Of a stretch of 46,147 nucleotides of DNA, positions 34,380 to 42,308 are shown piece by piece; positions within the stretch are counted from its first letter, which is position 1, and each line of letters opens with the position of its first letter. Where the stretch lies: positions 1 through 46,147 of the forward strand of contig JBJFFE010000041.1 in assembly GCA_051891435.1 (NCBI GenBank). Direction: 5' to 3'. The DNA is from UMGS1933 sp051891435. GTDB taxonomy: Bacteria > Bacillota > Clostridia > TANB77 > CAG-508. The notes beneath the pieces are model-generated. The model was given only the letters and a program-made list of their open reading frames with translations, searched no databases and had not been told where the DNA came from. The translations under genes were made by a program, and so were the position numbers.

Positions 34380-35843
34380 ATGGAATTAGGAAAAATTTTA
34401 AGTGGAATTGATGGAATAAAAGCAAAAGCAGATTTAAGTTTAAATATAGATATGATAGAAAGTGATTCTAGAAAGATAAAACCAAATGGAATGTTTGTTG
34501 CCATAAAAGGCTTTGATGTAGATGGAAGCTTATACATAAAACAAGCAGTTGATAATGGCGCAATAGCAATAGTAATAGAAGAAGGAACAAAACTAAAAAA
34601 ATCAGATGTTAAAGAAGACACTAATATTATTATGGTGCCAGATACGAGGGTAGCACTTGCAAAAATAGCTTGTAATTTTTATGGTAATCCATCTAGAAAA
34701 TTTAAGCTAATAGGTATAACAGGAACAAAAGGAAAAACAACAACAACATTTATGTTAAAATCAATTCTAGAAAAACATGGAAATAAAGTAGGATTGATTG
34801 GAACTGTCGCAAATTACATAGGAAATAAAAATTTAGGAGAAAGTAGTAGAACAACACCAGAAAGTTTAGAATTACAAAAATTATTTAGCCAAATGGTAGA
34901 AGAAAAAGTAGATACAGTCGTTATGGAGGTTTCTTCTCAAAGCTTAAAACTACATAGAGTTGATGGATGCGAATTTGATTATGCCGTATTTACAAATTTT
35001 TCAGAAGACCATATTAGTCCAAAAGAACATCCAGATATGGAAGACTATTTTAACTCAAAGTTATTATTAATAAAACAAGCAAAAACAAGTTTTATAAATA
35101 ATGATGATTTCCATGTTGCAAAAGTAAAAAAAATATTGCCAGAATGTGATATAAGAACTTATGGGATAGATAATGAAGCAAATTTTATAGCTAAAGATAT
35201 AACAGTTACAAACTCTAGTGTAGACTTTAAAGTTAAAATTGGCGGAAAAAATGAAAGAGTAAAAACAGGCATACCAGGAAGGTTTAGTGTATATAATTCA
35301 TTAGCAGCAATTGCAATAGCAGAAAATTTAGGAGCAAATGCAGAGGAAATTAAAGAAGCATTACTAGAAGTAAGAGTTCCGGGAAGAAGTGAGCTTGTAG
35401 ATAACAAAAAAGGACTAACTATAATGATAGATTATGCTCATTCACCTGAAAGCCTACAAAGCATATTAAATGCAGTAAAAAGTTATACTAGAGGAAGAGT
35501 AATTTCTGTATTTGGATGTGGAGGAGATAGAGACCCAGGAAAACGTCCGATAATGGGTAAAATTTCTGGGAAAATAGCAGATTTTACAATAATAACATCA
35601 GATAATCCAAGAACAGAAGAACCAGAGAAAATAGTAAAACAAATTGAAGAAGGAATAATAAAAACAAAAGGTAAATATGTTGCAATAGTAGATAGAACAG
35701 AAGCAATAAAACATGCAATAGAAATAGCAAATAAAAATGATATTATAGTGCTAGCAGGAAAAGGTCACGAAACATACCAAGAAATAAATGGTGAAAAATA
35801 TCCATATGATGAAAGAAAAATAATTAAAAAAATAATAGGTTAG
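34380..35843 (+). CDS. murE: UDP-MurNAc-L-Ala-D-Glu:meso-DAP ligase
   Basis: This 487-residue protein is full length. It has the ATP loop GITGTKGKTTTTFML, the central-domain motifs (ESSRTTPESLELQ, VMEVSSQSLKLHRV, FTNFSEDHISPKEH), the C-terminal YAHSPESLQSIL, and DNPRTEEP, whose DNPR marks meso-diaminopimelate as substrate. It adds the third residue of the peptidoglycan stem. AAGGTGG precedes the ATG. MurF, which usually follows, is absent here; mraY comes next after 141 bases. Confidence 0.95.
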   Translation: MELGKILSGIDGIKAKADLSLNIDMIESDSRKIKPNGMFVAIKGFDVDGSLYIKQAVDNGAIAIVIEEGTKLKKSDVKEDTNIIMVPDTRVALAKIACNFYGNPSRKFKLIGITGTKGKTTTTFMLKSILEKHGNKVGLIGTVANYIGNKNLGESSRTTPESLELQKLFSQMVEEKVDTVVMEVSSQSLKLHRVDGCEFDYAVFTNFSEDHISPKEHPDMEDYFNSKLLLIKQAKTSFINNDDFHVAKVKKILPECDIRTYGIDNEANFIAKDITVTNSSVDFKVKIGGKNERVKTGIPGRFSVYNSLAAIAIAENLGANAEEIKEALLEVRVPGRSELVDNKKGLTIMIDYAHSPESLQSILNAVKSYTRGRVISVFGCGGDRDPGKRPIMGKISGKIADFTIITSDNPRTEEPEKIVKQIEEGIIKTKGKYVAIVDRTEAIKHAIEIANKNDIIVLAGKGHETYQEINGEKYPYDERKIIKKIIG

Positions 35844-35846
35844 CAT

Positions 35847-35873
35847 TGTAGGGGCCGGCCTCGTGTCCGCCCA
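35847..35873 (+). repeat. Fragment related to repeat family E
   Basis: TTGTAGGGGCCGGCCTCGTG followed by TCCGCCC resembles one end of the GTAGGGG-type palindrome. No matching second arm is seen nearby. Confidence 0.45.
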
Positions 35874-35984
35874 GAAAAAAATACAGAATTAAATTTTGGA
35901 GGCGAAAGTGTTTACCACCTGAGTGAAGAGTGAATAGTTAAGAGTACAAAATTTATTGCATAAATTTTGAAGGGGGAACAAAAG

Positions 35985-36965
35985 TTGTATTTTCAAACGA
36001 GGATATTGTTTGTATCTTTTATAGCAACAATATTATTATCAATATTCATAATACCAATATTAAGGAAGTTTAAAATAGGTCAAATAGAGAGAGAAGAAGG
36101 ACCAGAATCTCATTTCTCTAAAAAAGGAACGCCTACTATGGGAGGAATAATAATTGCATTAGGGATTATTATTGGAACAATAGGTGGAATTATATATTAT
36201 TACCATAGGGAGATAGAAGTAGCAAAGAGGATATTACCTTTACTAATTATTACAATAGGTTTTGGGGCAATCGGATTTATAGATGATTATAAAAAGCTTG
36301 TTTTAAGAAATACAAAAGGATTAAAGCCATCTAGTAAAATGTTAGGTCTCCTTATAATTGCAGTGGGTTATACTTTTTATATAATGAAGGTTTTAAACTT
36401 GGGAACTGAAACATATATACCATTCCTAAAAATATATGTTGATGTTTCTACTTGGATCTATATTCCATTTGCAATATTTGTAATTCTTGCTACAACAAAT
36501 GCTGTTAATTTAACAGATGGGATAGATGGACTAAGTACAAGTGTATCTGCAATTATAGTAACTTGCTTAACTGTTATTGCAATTATTTTAGATGTGAAAG
36601 AAATAATAGTTTTTGGAAGTATTATAGTAGGGGCATGTTTAGGATTTTTAATTTTTAATTTAAATGTTGCAAAAGTATTTATGGGAGATACAGGTTCATT
36701 ACTATTAGGTGGAGTTATAGCTGCAATGGCACTATATTTAAAAATGCCTTTATTACTATTAATTATAGCAGCTATTCCAGTAGTGGAAACAATATCTGTA
36801 GTATTACAAGTTCTATATTTCAAAAAAACAGGAGGAAAGAGACTTTTCAAAATGGCACCATTACATCATCATTTTGAATTATCTGGATGGAATGAAAATA
36901 AAGTAGTTTCAATATTTAGTATATTAACACTAATGCTTTGCATAATAGGACTTTGTGGAATTTAA
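35985..36965 (+). CDS. mraY: Phospho-N-acetylmuramoyl-pentapeptide-transferase
   Basis: The product is about 326 residues with ten membrane segments. Catalytic motifs: GTPTMGG, FIDDYKKLVLRNTKGL, TNAVNLTDGIDGLSTS, and MAPLHHHFELSGW. It makes lipid I from UDP-MurNAc-pentapeptide and undecaprenyl phosphate. I take the TTG at 35985 with AGGGGG eight bases upstream; the TTG at 35967 lies before that site. Its stop is 18 bases before the ftsW start. Confidence 0.94.
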   Translation: MYFQTRILFVSFIATILLSIFIIPILRKFKIGQIEREEGPESHFSKKGTPTMGGIIIALGIIIGTIGGIIYYYHREIEVAKRILPLLIITIGFGAIGFIDDYKKLVLRNTKGLKPSSKMLGLLIIAVGYTFYIMKVLNLGTETYIPFLKIYVDVSTWIYIPFAIFVILATTNAVNLTDGIDGLSTSVSAIIVTCLTVIAIILDVKEIIVFGSIIVGACLGFLIFNLNVAKVFMGDTGSLLLGGVIAAMALYLKMPLLLLIIAAIPVVETISVVLQVLYFKKTGGKRLFKMAPLHHHFELSGWNENKVVSIFSILTLMLCIIGLCGI

Positions 36966-36983
36966 GGTAAGAAAGAGGAGAAT

Positions 36984-38142
36984 ATGGTACAAAAGGCTAA
37001 AAAAAATAAAAAAGAAGTAAATAAATCATTTGATTTTGTGCTATTTATAATAGTACTAATTTTGCTATGTATGCGGAATTATAATGGTACTATCAGCAAG
37101 TTCACCATCTTCATTATCTACAACAGGAAGCAGTTATACATATGCTTATAAACAAGTAATTTCAGCATGCATTGGAATTGTAGCAATGCTTATTATTTCT
37201 AAAATAGATTATAGAAAATATGAAAAATTCTATAAAATTGCATATGTGTTTTCTGTCGCTATTTTATTATTAGTATTAGTTCCGGGATTAGGAAAAGAAA
37301 TTAATGGAGCAAGAAGATGGATTAAATTACCTGTATTTGGGTCTGCACAACCATCTGAAATCACAAAATTAGGATTAATACTATTTTTCGCAGTATATTT
37401 AAGCAAACATAGAGATGAATTAAAACATGTATGGAAAGGATTTTTTAAACCAATTATATGTTTTATGGCTCCACCAATAGTAATTTTATTAGTAGTACAA
37501 TCACATTTTAGTGCATCTGTAATAATAATTTTAGTTTTATCGGTTATGATGATAGCAGCTGGAACAAAATTTTCACATTTTGCTCTATTTGGTTCAATTG
37601 GAGCAGGTGGTTTGCTTGGAGGAATGTATATTTTAGCTAAATTTTTCCATATAGGAAGTTTTAGATTAGCAAGAATATATTCTTTCATAAATCCATGGCA
37701 AGATCCGCAAGGTGATGGTTGGCAGATAATACAAAGTTTGTATGCAATTGGATCTGGAGGACTTTTTGGAGTAGGACTTGGAAACAGTACACAAAAATAT
37801 TTATACATATCAGAGCCACATAATGACTTTATTTTCGCAGTATTGGCAGAAGAGTTAGGATTTGTAGGATGCGCAGCAGTTATAATACTATTTTTACTAT
37901 TCGTTTGGAGAGGTGTAATAATTAGTATGAGAGCTCCAGACATGTTTGGAAGCTTACTTGCAATTGGAATTACTTCTTTAATAGGCCTACAAGCAATTAT
38001 AAATATAGCAGTTGTTACATCTTCAATGCCAGTAACAGGTATTGCACTTCCTTTCTTTAGTTATGGAGGAACGTCGCTTATAATATTATTGTGTGCAGTA
38101 GGAATTTTGCTAAACATTTCAAGACAGGCAGAGAAGATTTAG
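36984..38142 (+). CDS. ftsW: FtsW/SpoVE SEDS glycosyltransferase, needs a +1 shift at CGG
   Basis: The product would be about 385 residues: 30 in the first frame and 355 in the second, with ten membrane segments. The first frame begins MVQKAKKNKK after AGAGGAG and enters the first membrane helix (FDFVLFIIVLILLCM), then meets CGG at 37074 and would stop 26 codons on. Skipping C37074 gives GGA ATT ATA ATG and the normal GIIMVLSASS. SEDS motifs are intact later: GARRWIKLP, PSEITKLGLILF, EPHNDFIFAVLAEELG and PFFSYGGTS. It polymerises lipid II. It sits between mraY and murG as expected. The ATG at 37084 has no ribosome site, so a short independent protein is unlikely. Confidence 0.88.
37074..37077 (+). 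other. +1 frameshift site 4: ATG CGG A
   Basis: In-frame CGG at 37074-37076 after Met ATG. Skipping C37074 gives GGA (Gly), the usual glycine in the first helix of SEDS proteins. The zero frame stops 26 codons later. Confidence 0.8.
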
Positions 38143-38207
38143 AATGATGTAAATGAGACTTGTTTATTATACATATTTAGATGTTAAAAGAAAGTATGGG
38201 TGAAAAA

Positions 38208-39326
38208 ATGAATGTTATAATAGCAGCAGCAGGAACTGGGGGACATATTAATCCAGGAATTGCAATAGCAAATAAAATAAAGCAAGAAAATAAAGACGCA
38301 AAAATAACTTTTATAGGGACAATAAGAGGATTAGAAAATGATTTAGTACCAAGAGCAGGATATGGTTTAGAGCGAATAGAAGCATATGGTATAAATAGAA
38401 AAATAAATCTAGAAAATATAAAAAATATTTTAAAAACATTACATAGTTTTAAAGAAGCCAAAAAAATAGTAAAAAAATTAGAGCCAGATATTGTAATTGG
38501 AACAGGTGGATATATTTGTGGACCAGTAATTACAGCTGCAAATAAATATAAAATTCCAACAATATTACATGAAAGTAATGCATATCCAGGAGTAGCTGTA
38601 AAGTTTTTATCTGGTAAAGTAAATACCGTGCTAGTTGGTTTTGAAGATGCAAAAAAAAGGTTGCCAAAAGCAAAAAGAGTAGTAGTTTCTGGAACACCAA
38701 CAAAATTAAAAAAATTGAATTTAAATGAAAGTCAAAAAGAAGAGATAAAGAAAAGTTTGGGTATAAAAAACGATTTACCAATAGTACTTGTATTTGGAGG
38801 AAGCCAAGGAGCAAAGTCTATTAACAATGCACTACTTGGAATAATAGCAGAAAGGCTAAATGAGAATTACAATGTTGTATGGGCAGTAGGACAAAAACAA
38901 TATGATACGGTTAAAGAGAAACTAGAAAAAATAGATCTAAATATTAACAATATAAAAAATATGGTAATAGTGCCATATATTTATAATATGCAAGAAGTAA
39001 TGAATCTGGCAGATATAATAGTTGCAAGAAGCGGTGCAATGACAATAACAGAAGTCGCAACACTCGCAAAACCTGCAGTATTTATACCATTTCCATTTGC
39101 AACAGAAAATCATCAAGAATATAATGCAAGAGTTTTAGCAGATGTGGGAGCTGCAAAAATCATTTTAGATAAAGATTTAAATAAAGACATACTAAACAAC
39201 ATGTTGTTAGAAATTTTAAACGATAAAGAATTGCAAATACAAATGAGCAAGAATGCAGAAAAAATAGCAATACCAAACGTAGAAGACAGAATTTATAATG
39301 AAATTAAAAAAATATTGAAATTTTAA
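38208..39326 (+). CDS. murG: UDP-GlcNAc:lipid I GlcNAc transferase
   Basis: The product is about 372 residues. MNVIIAAAGTGGHINPGIAIA starts the N-domain in two blocks; GTGGYICGPV, HESNAYPGVAVKFL, FGGSQGAKSINNA, and the UDP-GlcNAc loop VARSGAMTITEVATLAKPAVFIPFP are all present. It turns lipid I into lipid II at the inner face of the membrane. ATG 38208 gives the family start; longer frames from 38181 or 38196 lack a clear ribosome site. It is the last wall gene of the cluster. Confidence 0.94.
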   Translation: MNVIIAAAGTGGHINPGIAIANKIKQENKDAKITFIGTIRGLENDLVPRAGYGLERIEAYGINRKINLENIKNILKTLHSFKEAKKIVKKLEPDIVIGTGGYICGPVITAANKYKIPTILHESNAYPGVAVKFLSGKVNTVLVGFEDAKKRLPKAKRVVVSGTPTKLKKLNLNESQKEEIKKSLGIKNDLPIVLVFGGSQGAKSINNALLGIIAERLNENYNVVWAVGQKQYDTVKEKLEKIDLNINNIKNMVIVPYIYNMQEVMNLADIIVARSGAMTITEVATLAKPAVFIPFPFATENHQEYNARVLADVGAAKIILDKDLNKDILNNMLLEILNDKELQIQMSKNAEKIAIPNVEDRIYNEIKKILKF

Positions 39327-39331
39327 TTACA

Positions 39332-39566
39332 GACCGCCAAATCTCGTCGGGGTTTATATATTTTAAATTGCTCGTTGCTTCCCACCGGCGCTGTAACAAG
39401 GCTAACGCCTTTAACAGCCCACGGCGGTCCCCACGGAACAACTCGCTTTTAAAATATATAAAACCCCTGCGTTTGGCTACTAAATACTTAAAAATGAATT
39501 TTTTAACAATTATAAATGTACAATGAAAAAATAAAATATAAAAACCCCGACGAGATTGGGCGGTCT
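39332..39566. repeat. Repeat family B, copy 1, with inverted left end
   Basis: 39332-39480 is a B element (GACCGCCAAATCTCGTCGGG start, CCCCTGCGTTTGGCTAC end) with a different centre from copy 2. A second left end in reverse (AACCCCGACGAGATTGGGCG) closes the unit at 39566, so the whole gap between murG and rnc is bounded by 25-base inverted repeats. No gene is seen. Confidence 0.8.
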
Positions 39567-39585
39567 AATTATAGGAGGTGAAAAA

Positions 39586-40260
39586 ATGAAATTAGAAAAA
39601 CTTGAAGAAAATATAGGATATAAATTCAAAGACAAAGACTTATTAAAAACTGCACTAACACATACATCATATGCGAATGAATATAAAGTGCAAAGCAATG
39701 AAAAACTAGAGTTTTTAGGAGATGCAATATTAGAGTTTGTTACTAGTGAATATCTATTTAAAAATTATAAAAAACTAAAAGAAGGAGAAATGACTAAAGT
39801 TAGAGCAACAGTAGTTTGTGAAGAAAGCTTATACCAAGTAGCTACAAAGCATAATTTTAGTGATTTCTTAATTATAGGAAAAAGTGAAAAGGCATGTAAA
39901 GGAAACAAAAAACCAGCAATTTTAGCAGACAGTGTTGAAGCAGTAATTGCAGCTATGTATTTAGATTCTGGCTTTGACGATGTAAAAAAATTTATAATAG
40001 AAAATTTAAAAGAGTCAATTGAAATTGCAAGTAAAAATGTAGGAAAAAAAGATTACAAAACAGTTTTACAAGAAAAATTGCAAGAACATGGAAGTGTTCA
40101 TATAGAATATAATATTATAAAAGAAGAAGGCCCAGACCATAGTAAAGTTTTTACAGCAGAAGTAAAATGTAATGGAAAACAGCTTGCAACAGGGACAGGC
40201 TCTACAAAAAAACAAGCAGAAATGGAAGCAGCACATAAAGTTTTAGAAGAGAGGAAATAA
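39586..40260 (+). CDS. rnc: Ribonuclease III
   Basis: This 224-residue protein has the RNase III signature NEKLEFLGDAILEFVTSEYLF, the second acidic cluster AILADSVEAVIAAMYLDSG, and a C-terminal double-stranded-RNA-binding domain from about 155 (DYKTVLQEKLQEHG, GTGSTKKQAEMEAA). It matures rRNA and cuts structured RNAs and would act on RNA duplexes such as the toxin-antitoxin pair proposed here. AGGAGGTG lies six bases before the ATG 39586; upstream in-frame starts fall inside repeat B and are rejected. Confidence 0.95.
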   Translation: MKLEKLEENIGYKFKDKDLLKTALTHTSYANEYKVQSNEKLEFLGDAILEFVTSEYLFKNYKKLKEGEMTKVRATVVCEESLYQVATKHNFSDFLIIGKSEKACKGNKKPAILADSVEAVIAAMYLDSGFDDVKKFIIENLKESIEIASKNVGKKDYKTVLQEKLQEHGSVHIEYNIIKEEGPDHSKVFTAEVKCNGKQLATGTGSTKKQAEMEAAHKVLEERK

Positions 40261-40262
40261 AA

Positions 40263-41318
40263 ATGTCAGAAAAATATATAATACCAATATTTGTACCACA
40301 TTTAGGATGCCCAAATAATTGTACATTCTGTAATCAAAAGAGCATAAGTGGGCAAATGAAAAACGTTACAAAAGAAGATGTAAAAGAAACTATAGAACAA
40401 TTTTTACATAGTTTTAAAAATAATAATATAGAGAAAGAAATTGCATTTTTTGGAGGAAGCTTTACAGGAATTGAAACAAAAATACAGGAAGAATTGTTAT
40501 CAGTAGCATATGAGTATGTCAAAAAAGGAATTGTAAGTGGGATAAGAGTTTCTACAAGACCTGATTACATTGATAAAGAAAAATTAAAATTATTAAAAAA
40601 ATATGGGGTTAAAACAATTGAGTTAGGTGTACAATCTACAAACGATTATATTTTAAAGCAAAGCAAAAGAGGGCATACATTTGAAGATGTAAAAAAAGCA
40701 TCTAAATTAATTAGAAGATATGGCTTTACATTAGGACATCAGATGATGATAGGACTTCCAGAAAGTACAAGGCTAGATGAACTAAATACAGCTAAAGATT
40801 TAGCAAAATTAAAACCAAAAATAGTTAGATTATATCCAGTTTTAGTAATAAAAAATACAGAGTTAGAAAAAAGCTACATAGATGGAGAATATGAACCGTT
40901 GACAGTAACACAAGCGGTTGAAACTTGCAAAGAATTATATTATTTCTTTGAAAAGAAAAAGATTAAAGTGATAAGAATAGGTCTTCAAAATACAGATTTA
41001 ATATCAAATCCTGAAAACATAGAAAGTGAAGTAGTGGCAGGACCATATCATGAAGCATTTGGACAACTAGTAGAAGATAGTATATGGTATGATAATATAT
41101 TAAATAAAATTAAAAAATTCAACACGAAAGTAATAGAAGCAGAAATTGAAGTGAACCCGGTAAATGTAAATAATGTAATAGGACACAAAAAAGAAAATTT
41201 AAAAAAATTAAAAGAAACATATGATTTAGAACTAAAAGTAAAACAAAATCCTAATATAAAACCGAGAAATTTTAACTTAAATATTTTAAAAACATATAAG
41301 GACTTTTTAGACGAATAA
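40263..41318 (+). CDS. Elp3-like radical SAM protein
   Basis: This 351-residue protein has the cluster motif CPNNCTFCNQK (Cys16, Cys20, Cys23), the glycine-rich AFFGGSFTGIE and TIELGVQSTNDYIL, as in the COG1243 family of N-terminal Elp3 homologues that lie between rnc and smc in many clostridia. Unlike true Elp3 it lacks the acetyltransferase domain. Substrate is unknown; tRNA modification is a guess from the family. It starts two bases after the rnc stop, so the two are co-translated. smc does not follow here. Confidence 0.85.
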   Translation: MSEKYIIPIFVPHLGCPNNCTFCNQKSISGQMKNVTKEDVKETIEQFLHSFKNNNIEKEIAFFGGSFTGIETKIQEELLSVAYEYVKKGIVSGIRVSTRPDYIDKEKLKLLKKYGVKTIELGVQSTNDYILKQSKRGHTFEDVKKASKLIRRYGFTLGHQMMIGLPESTRLDELNTAKDLAKLKPKIVRLYPVLVIKNTELEKSYIDGEYEPLTVTQAVETCKELYYFFEKKKIKVIRIGLQNTDLISNPENIESEVVAGPYHEAFGQLVEDSIWYDNILNKIKKFNTKVIEAEIEVNPVNVNNVIGHKKENLKKLKETYDLELKVKQNPNIKPRNFNLNILKTYKDFLDE

Positions 41319-41366
41319 ATGGGAATTTGTAGATTAGAATTTAGATGTTAGAATTTGAATATAATC

Positions 41367-41487
41367 TCAGCCGTTTTGTATATTTTTTTAAAAGTCAAAT
41401 CTCGACAGCCCGCAGATCGCGTGGGAATACCCGCGTATGCCTTGGAGATTTTGATCTTTTAAAAAAATCATACAAAAGGTAGGCTGA
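41367..41487 (+). repeat. Repeat family A, copy 4
   Basis: 121 bp, same orientation. The inner stem is like copy 1 (AAAAGTCAAATCTC / GAGATTTTGATCTTTT) but the tip (CCCGCAGATCGCGTGGGAAT) is close to copy 2. It follows the radical SAM gene. Confidence 0.9.
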
Positions 41488-41570
41488 GAACAATAAGTTC
41501 CCAATACTTATTTAGTCGTTTCTTGTCGATGAAAACTCATACAAATTTAAAAGAAATAATTGACATACAA

Positions 41571-41601
41571 AAAAATCTAGTATTAAATATACTAGATTTT
41601 T
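41571..41601. terminator. Bidirectional terminator next to the XRE regulator
   Basis: AAAAATCTAGTAT pairs exactly with ATACTAGATTTTT. It ends the minus-strand regulator gene at 41608. Confidence 0.8.
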
Positions 41602-41607
41602 CTAAAA

Positions 41608-41844
41608 CTAATTTTCTATCTTAAAATTTCTATCATTAGTCCAGCCTACAAGCCAAACAGGCGAGACTCCAAATATATCAGCAATTTTACAAATTGTAGA
41701 TATACTAACATTCTTTATAGTTCCATTTGCATATTTTGTAATAGTACCTTTAGATTTTATACCAAGCTGTTTAATAAGTTCATCATATGTTATTGAACTG
41801 TTATCTAATAATTCTTGAAATCTTTCTGGAAATAAATAATTCAT
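41608..41844 (-). CDS. XRE-family helix-turn-helix regulator
   Basis: The product is about 78 residues. It starts MNYLFPERFQELL at 41844, with GGGGGTT five bases upstream; the ORF extends further to an ATG at 41868 without a site. The HTH lies at about 15-60 (ITYDELIKQLGIKSKGTITKYANG, then ISTICKIADIFGV), and the end VSPVWLVGWTND is typical of small XRE proteins. A leftward promoter (TTTACT, 17 bases, TGT-TATAAT) lies in the shared 150-base gap. It is divergent to the second XRE gene, so each may control the other. Confidence 0.8.
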   Translation of the reverse strand: MNYLFPERFQELLDNSSITYDELIKQLGIKSKGTITKYANGTIKNVSISTICKIADIFGVSPVWLVGWTNDRNFKIEN

Positions 41845-41929
41845 AGTAACCCCCATAAACTTAATCAACCAAATTATAACATGTAATTTTAAATAAGTAA
41901 ATGAAAGTTTAAAAAAATTATTAAATATG

Positions 41930-41958
41930 TTGACAAAAAGAAAAAAATATTATATCAT
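41930..41958 (+). promoter_or_regulatory. Promoter of the rightward XRE regulator
   Basis: TTGACA at 41930-41935, 17 bases, TATCAT at 41953-41958. Predicted start near 41965. Confidence 0.75.
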
Positions 41959-41975
41959 GTTTCTTGAAAAGAAAC
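41959..41975. promoter_or_regulatory. Palindromic operator candidate at the transcription start
   Basis: GTTTCTT-GAA-AAGAAAC is a perfect 7+7 palindrome directly after the -10 box. That place and symmetry fit the binding site of a dimeric HTH repressor. Confidence 0.6.
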
Positions 41976-41995
41976 AAATAAAAAAGGAGACAAAA

Positions 41996-42244
41996 ATGAA
42001 TCCTGAGATAATAGGAAAAAGAGTAAAAATATTAATGACACGTAAAGGAATAAAAAGAAGCTATTTAGCTAAAATGATGGGGGTAAGTTATAACACTTTA
42101 ACAAATAAATTAAATGGGAAAAGTGAGTTTTCTGTTATACAAATTGCAAAAATAAAACAACTTCTTGAGCTAAATGACGAATTATCAGCAAATATTTTTT
42201 TTAATCCTAATTTTGAAATGTTAGATAACAAAGAAATAAGCTAA
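41996..42244 (+). CDS. XRE-family helix-turn-helix regulator
   Basis: This 82-residue protein starts MNPEIIGKRVKILM. The HTH lies at about 18-60 (GIKRSYLAKMMGVSYNTLTNKLNG, FSVIQIAKIKQLLEL). The ATG 41996 has AAGGAGA seven bases upstream and lies about 30 bases after the predicted start; the in-frame ATG at 41927 is upstream of the promoter and rejected. Likely a repressor of its own promoter through the palindrome at 41959. Confidence 0.8.
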   Translation: MNPEIIGKRVKILMTRKGIKRSYLAKMMGVSYNTLTNKLNGKSEFSVIQIAKIKQLLELNDELSANIFFNPNFEMLDNKEIS

Positions 42245-42276
42245 TTAGTTTTATAGGTATAAAAGAATAAATATGT

Positions 42277-42308
42277 AAAAAACATCCATACTAATTATGG
42301 GTGTTTTT
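42277..42308 (+). terminator. Terminator-like hairpin carrying the next gene's ribosome site
   Basis: AAAAAACATCCATA pairs with TATGGGTGTTTTT (one G-U pair) and its T-run directly touches the ATG 42309. The GGGTG in the 3' arm is the only candidate ribosome site. This is the same layout as at 7738. Confidence 0.65.

Noticed and set aside
39510..39698. Minus-strand frame between murG and rnc
   Set aside because: It covers the inverted end of repeat B and the start of rnc; no ribosome site or similarity.
23059..41487. Family A repeats as a CRISPR array
   Set aside because: The copies are 120 bp, kilobases apart and strongly palindromic, with no regular spacers or cas genes.
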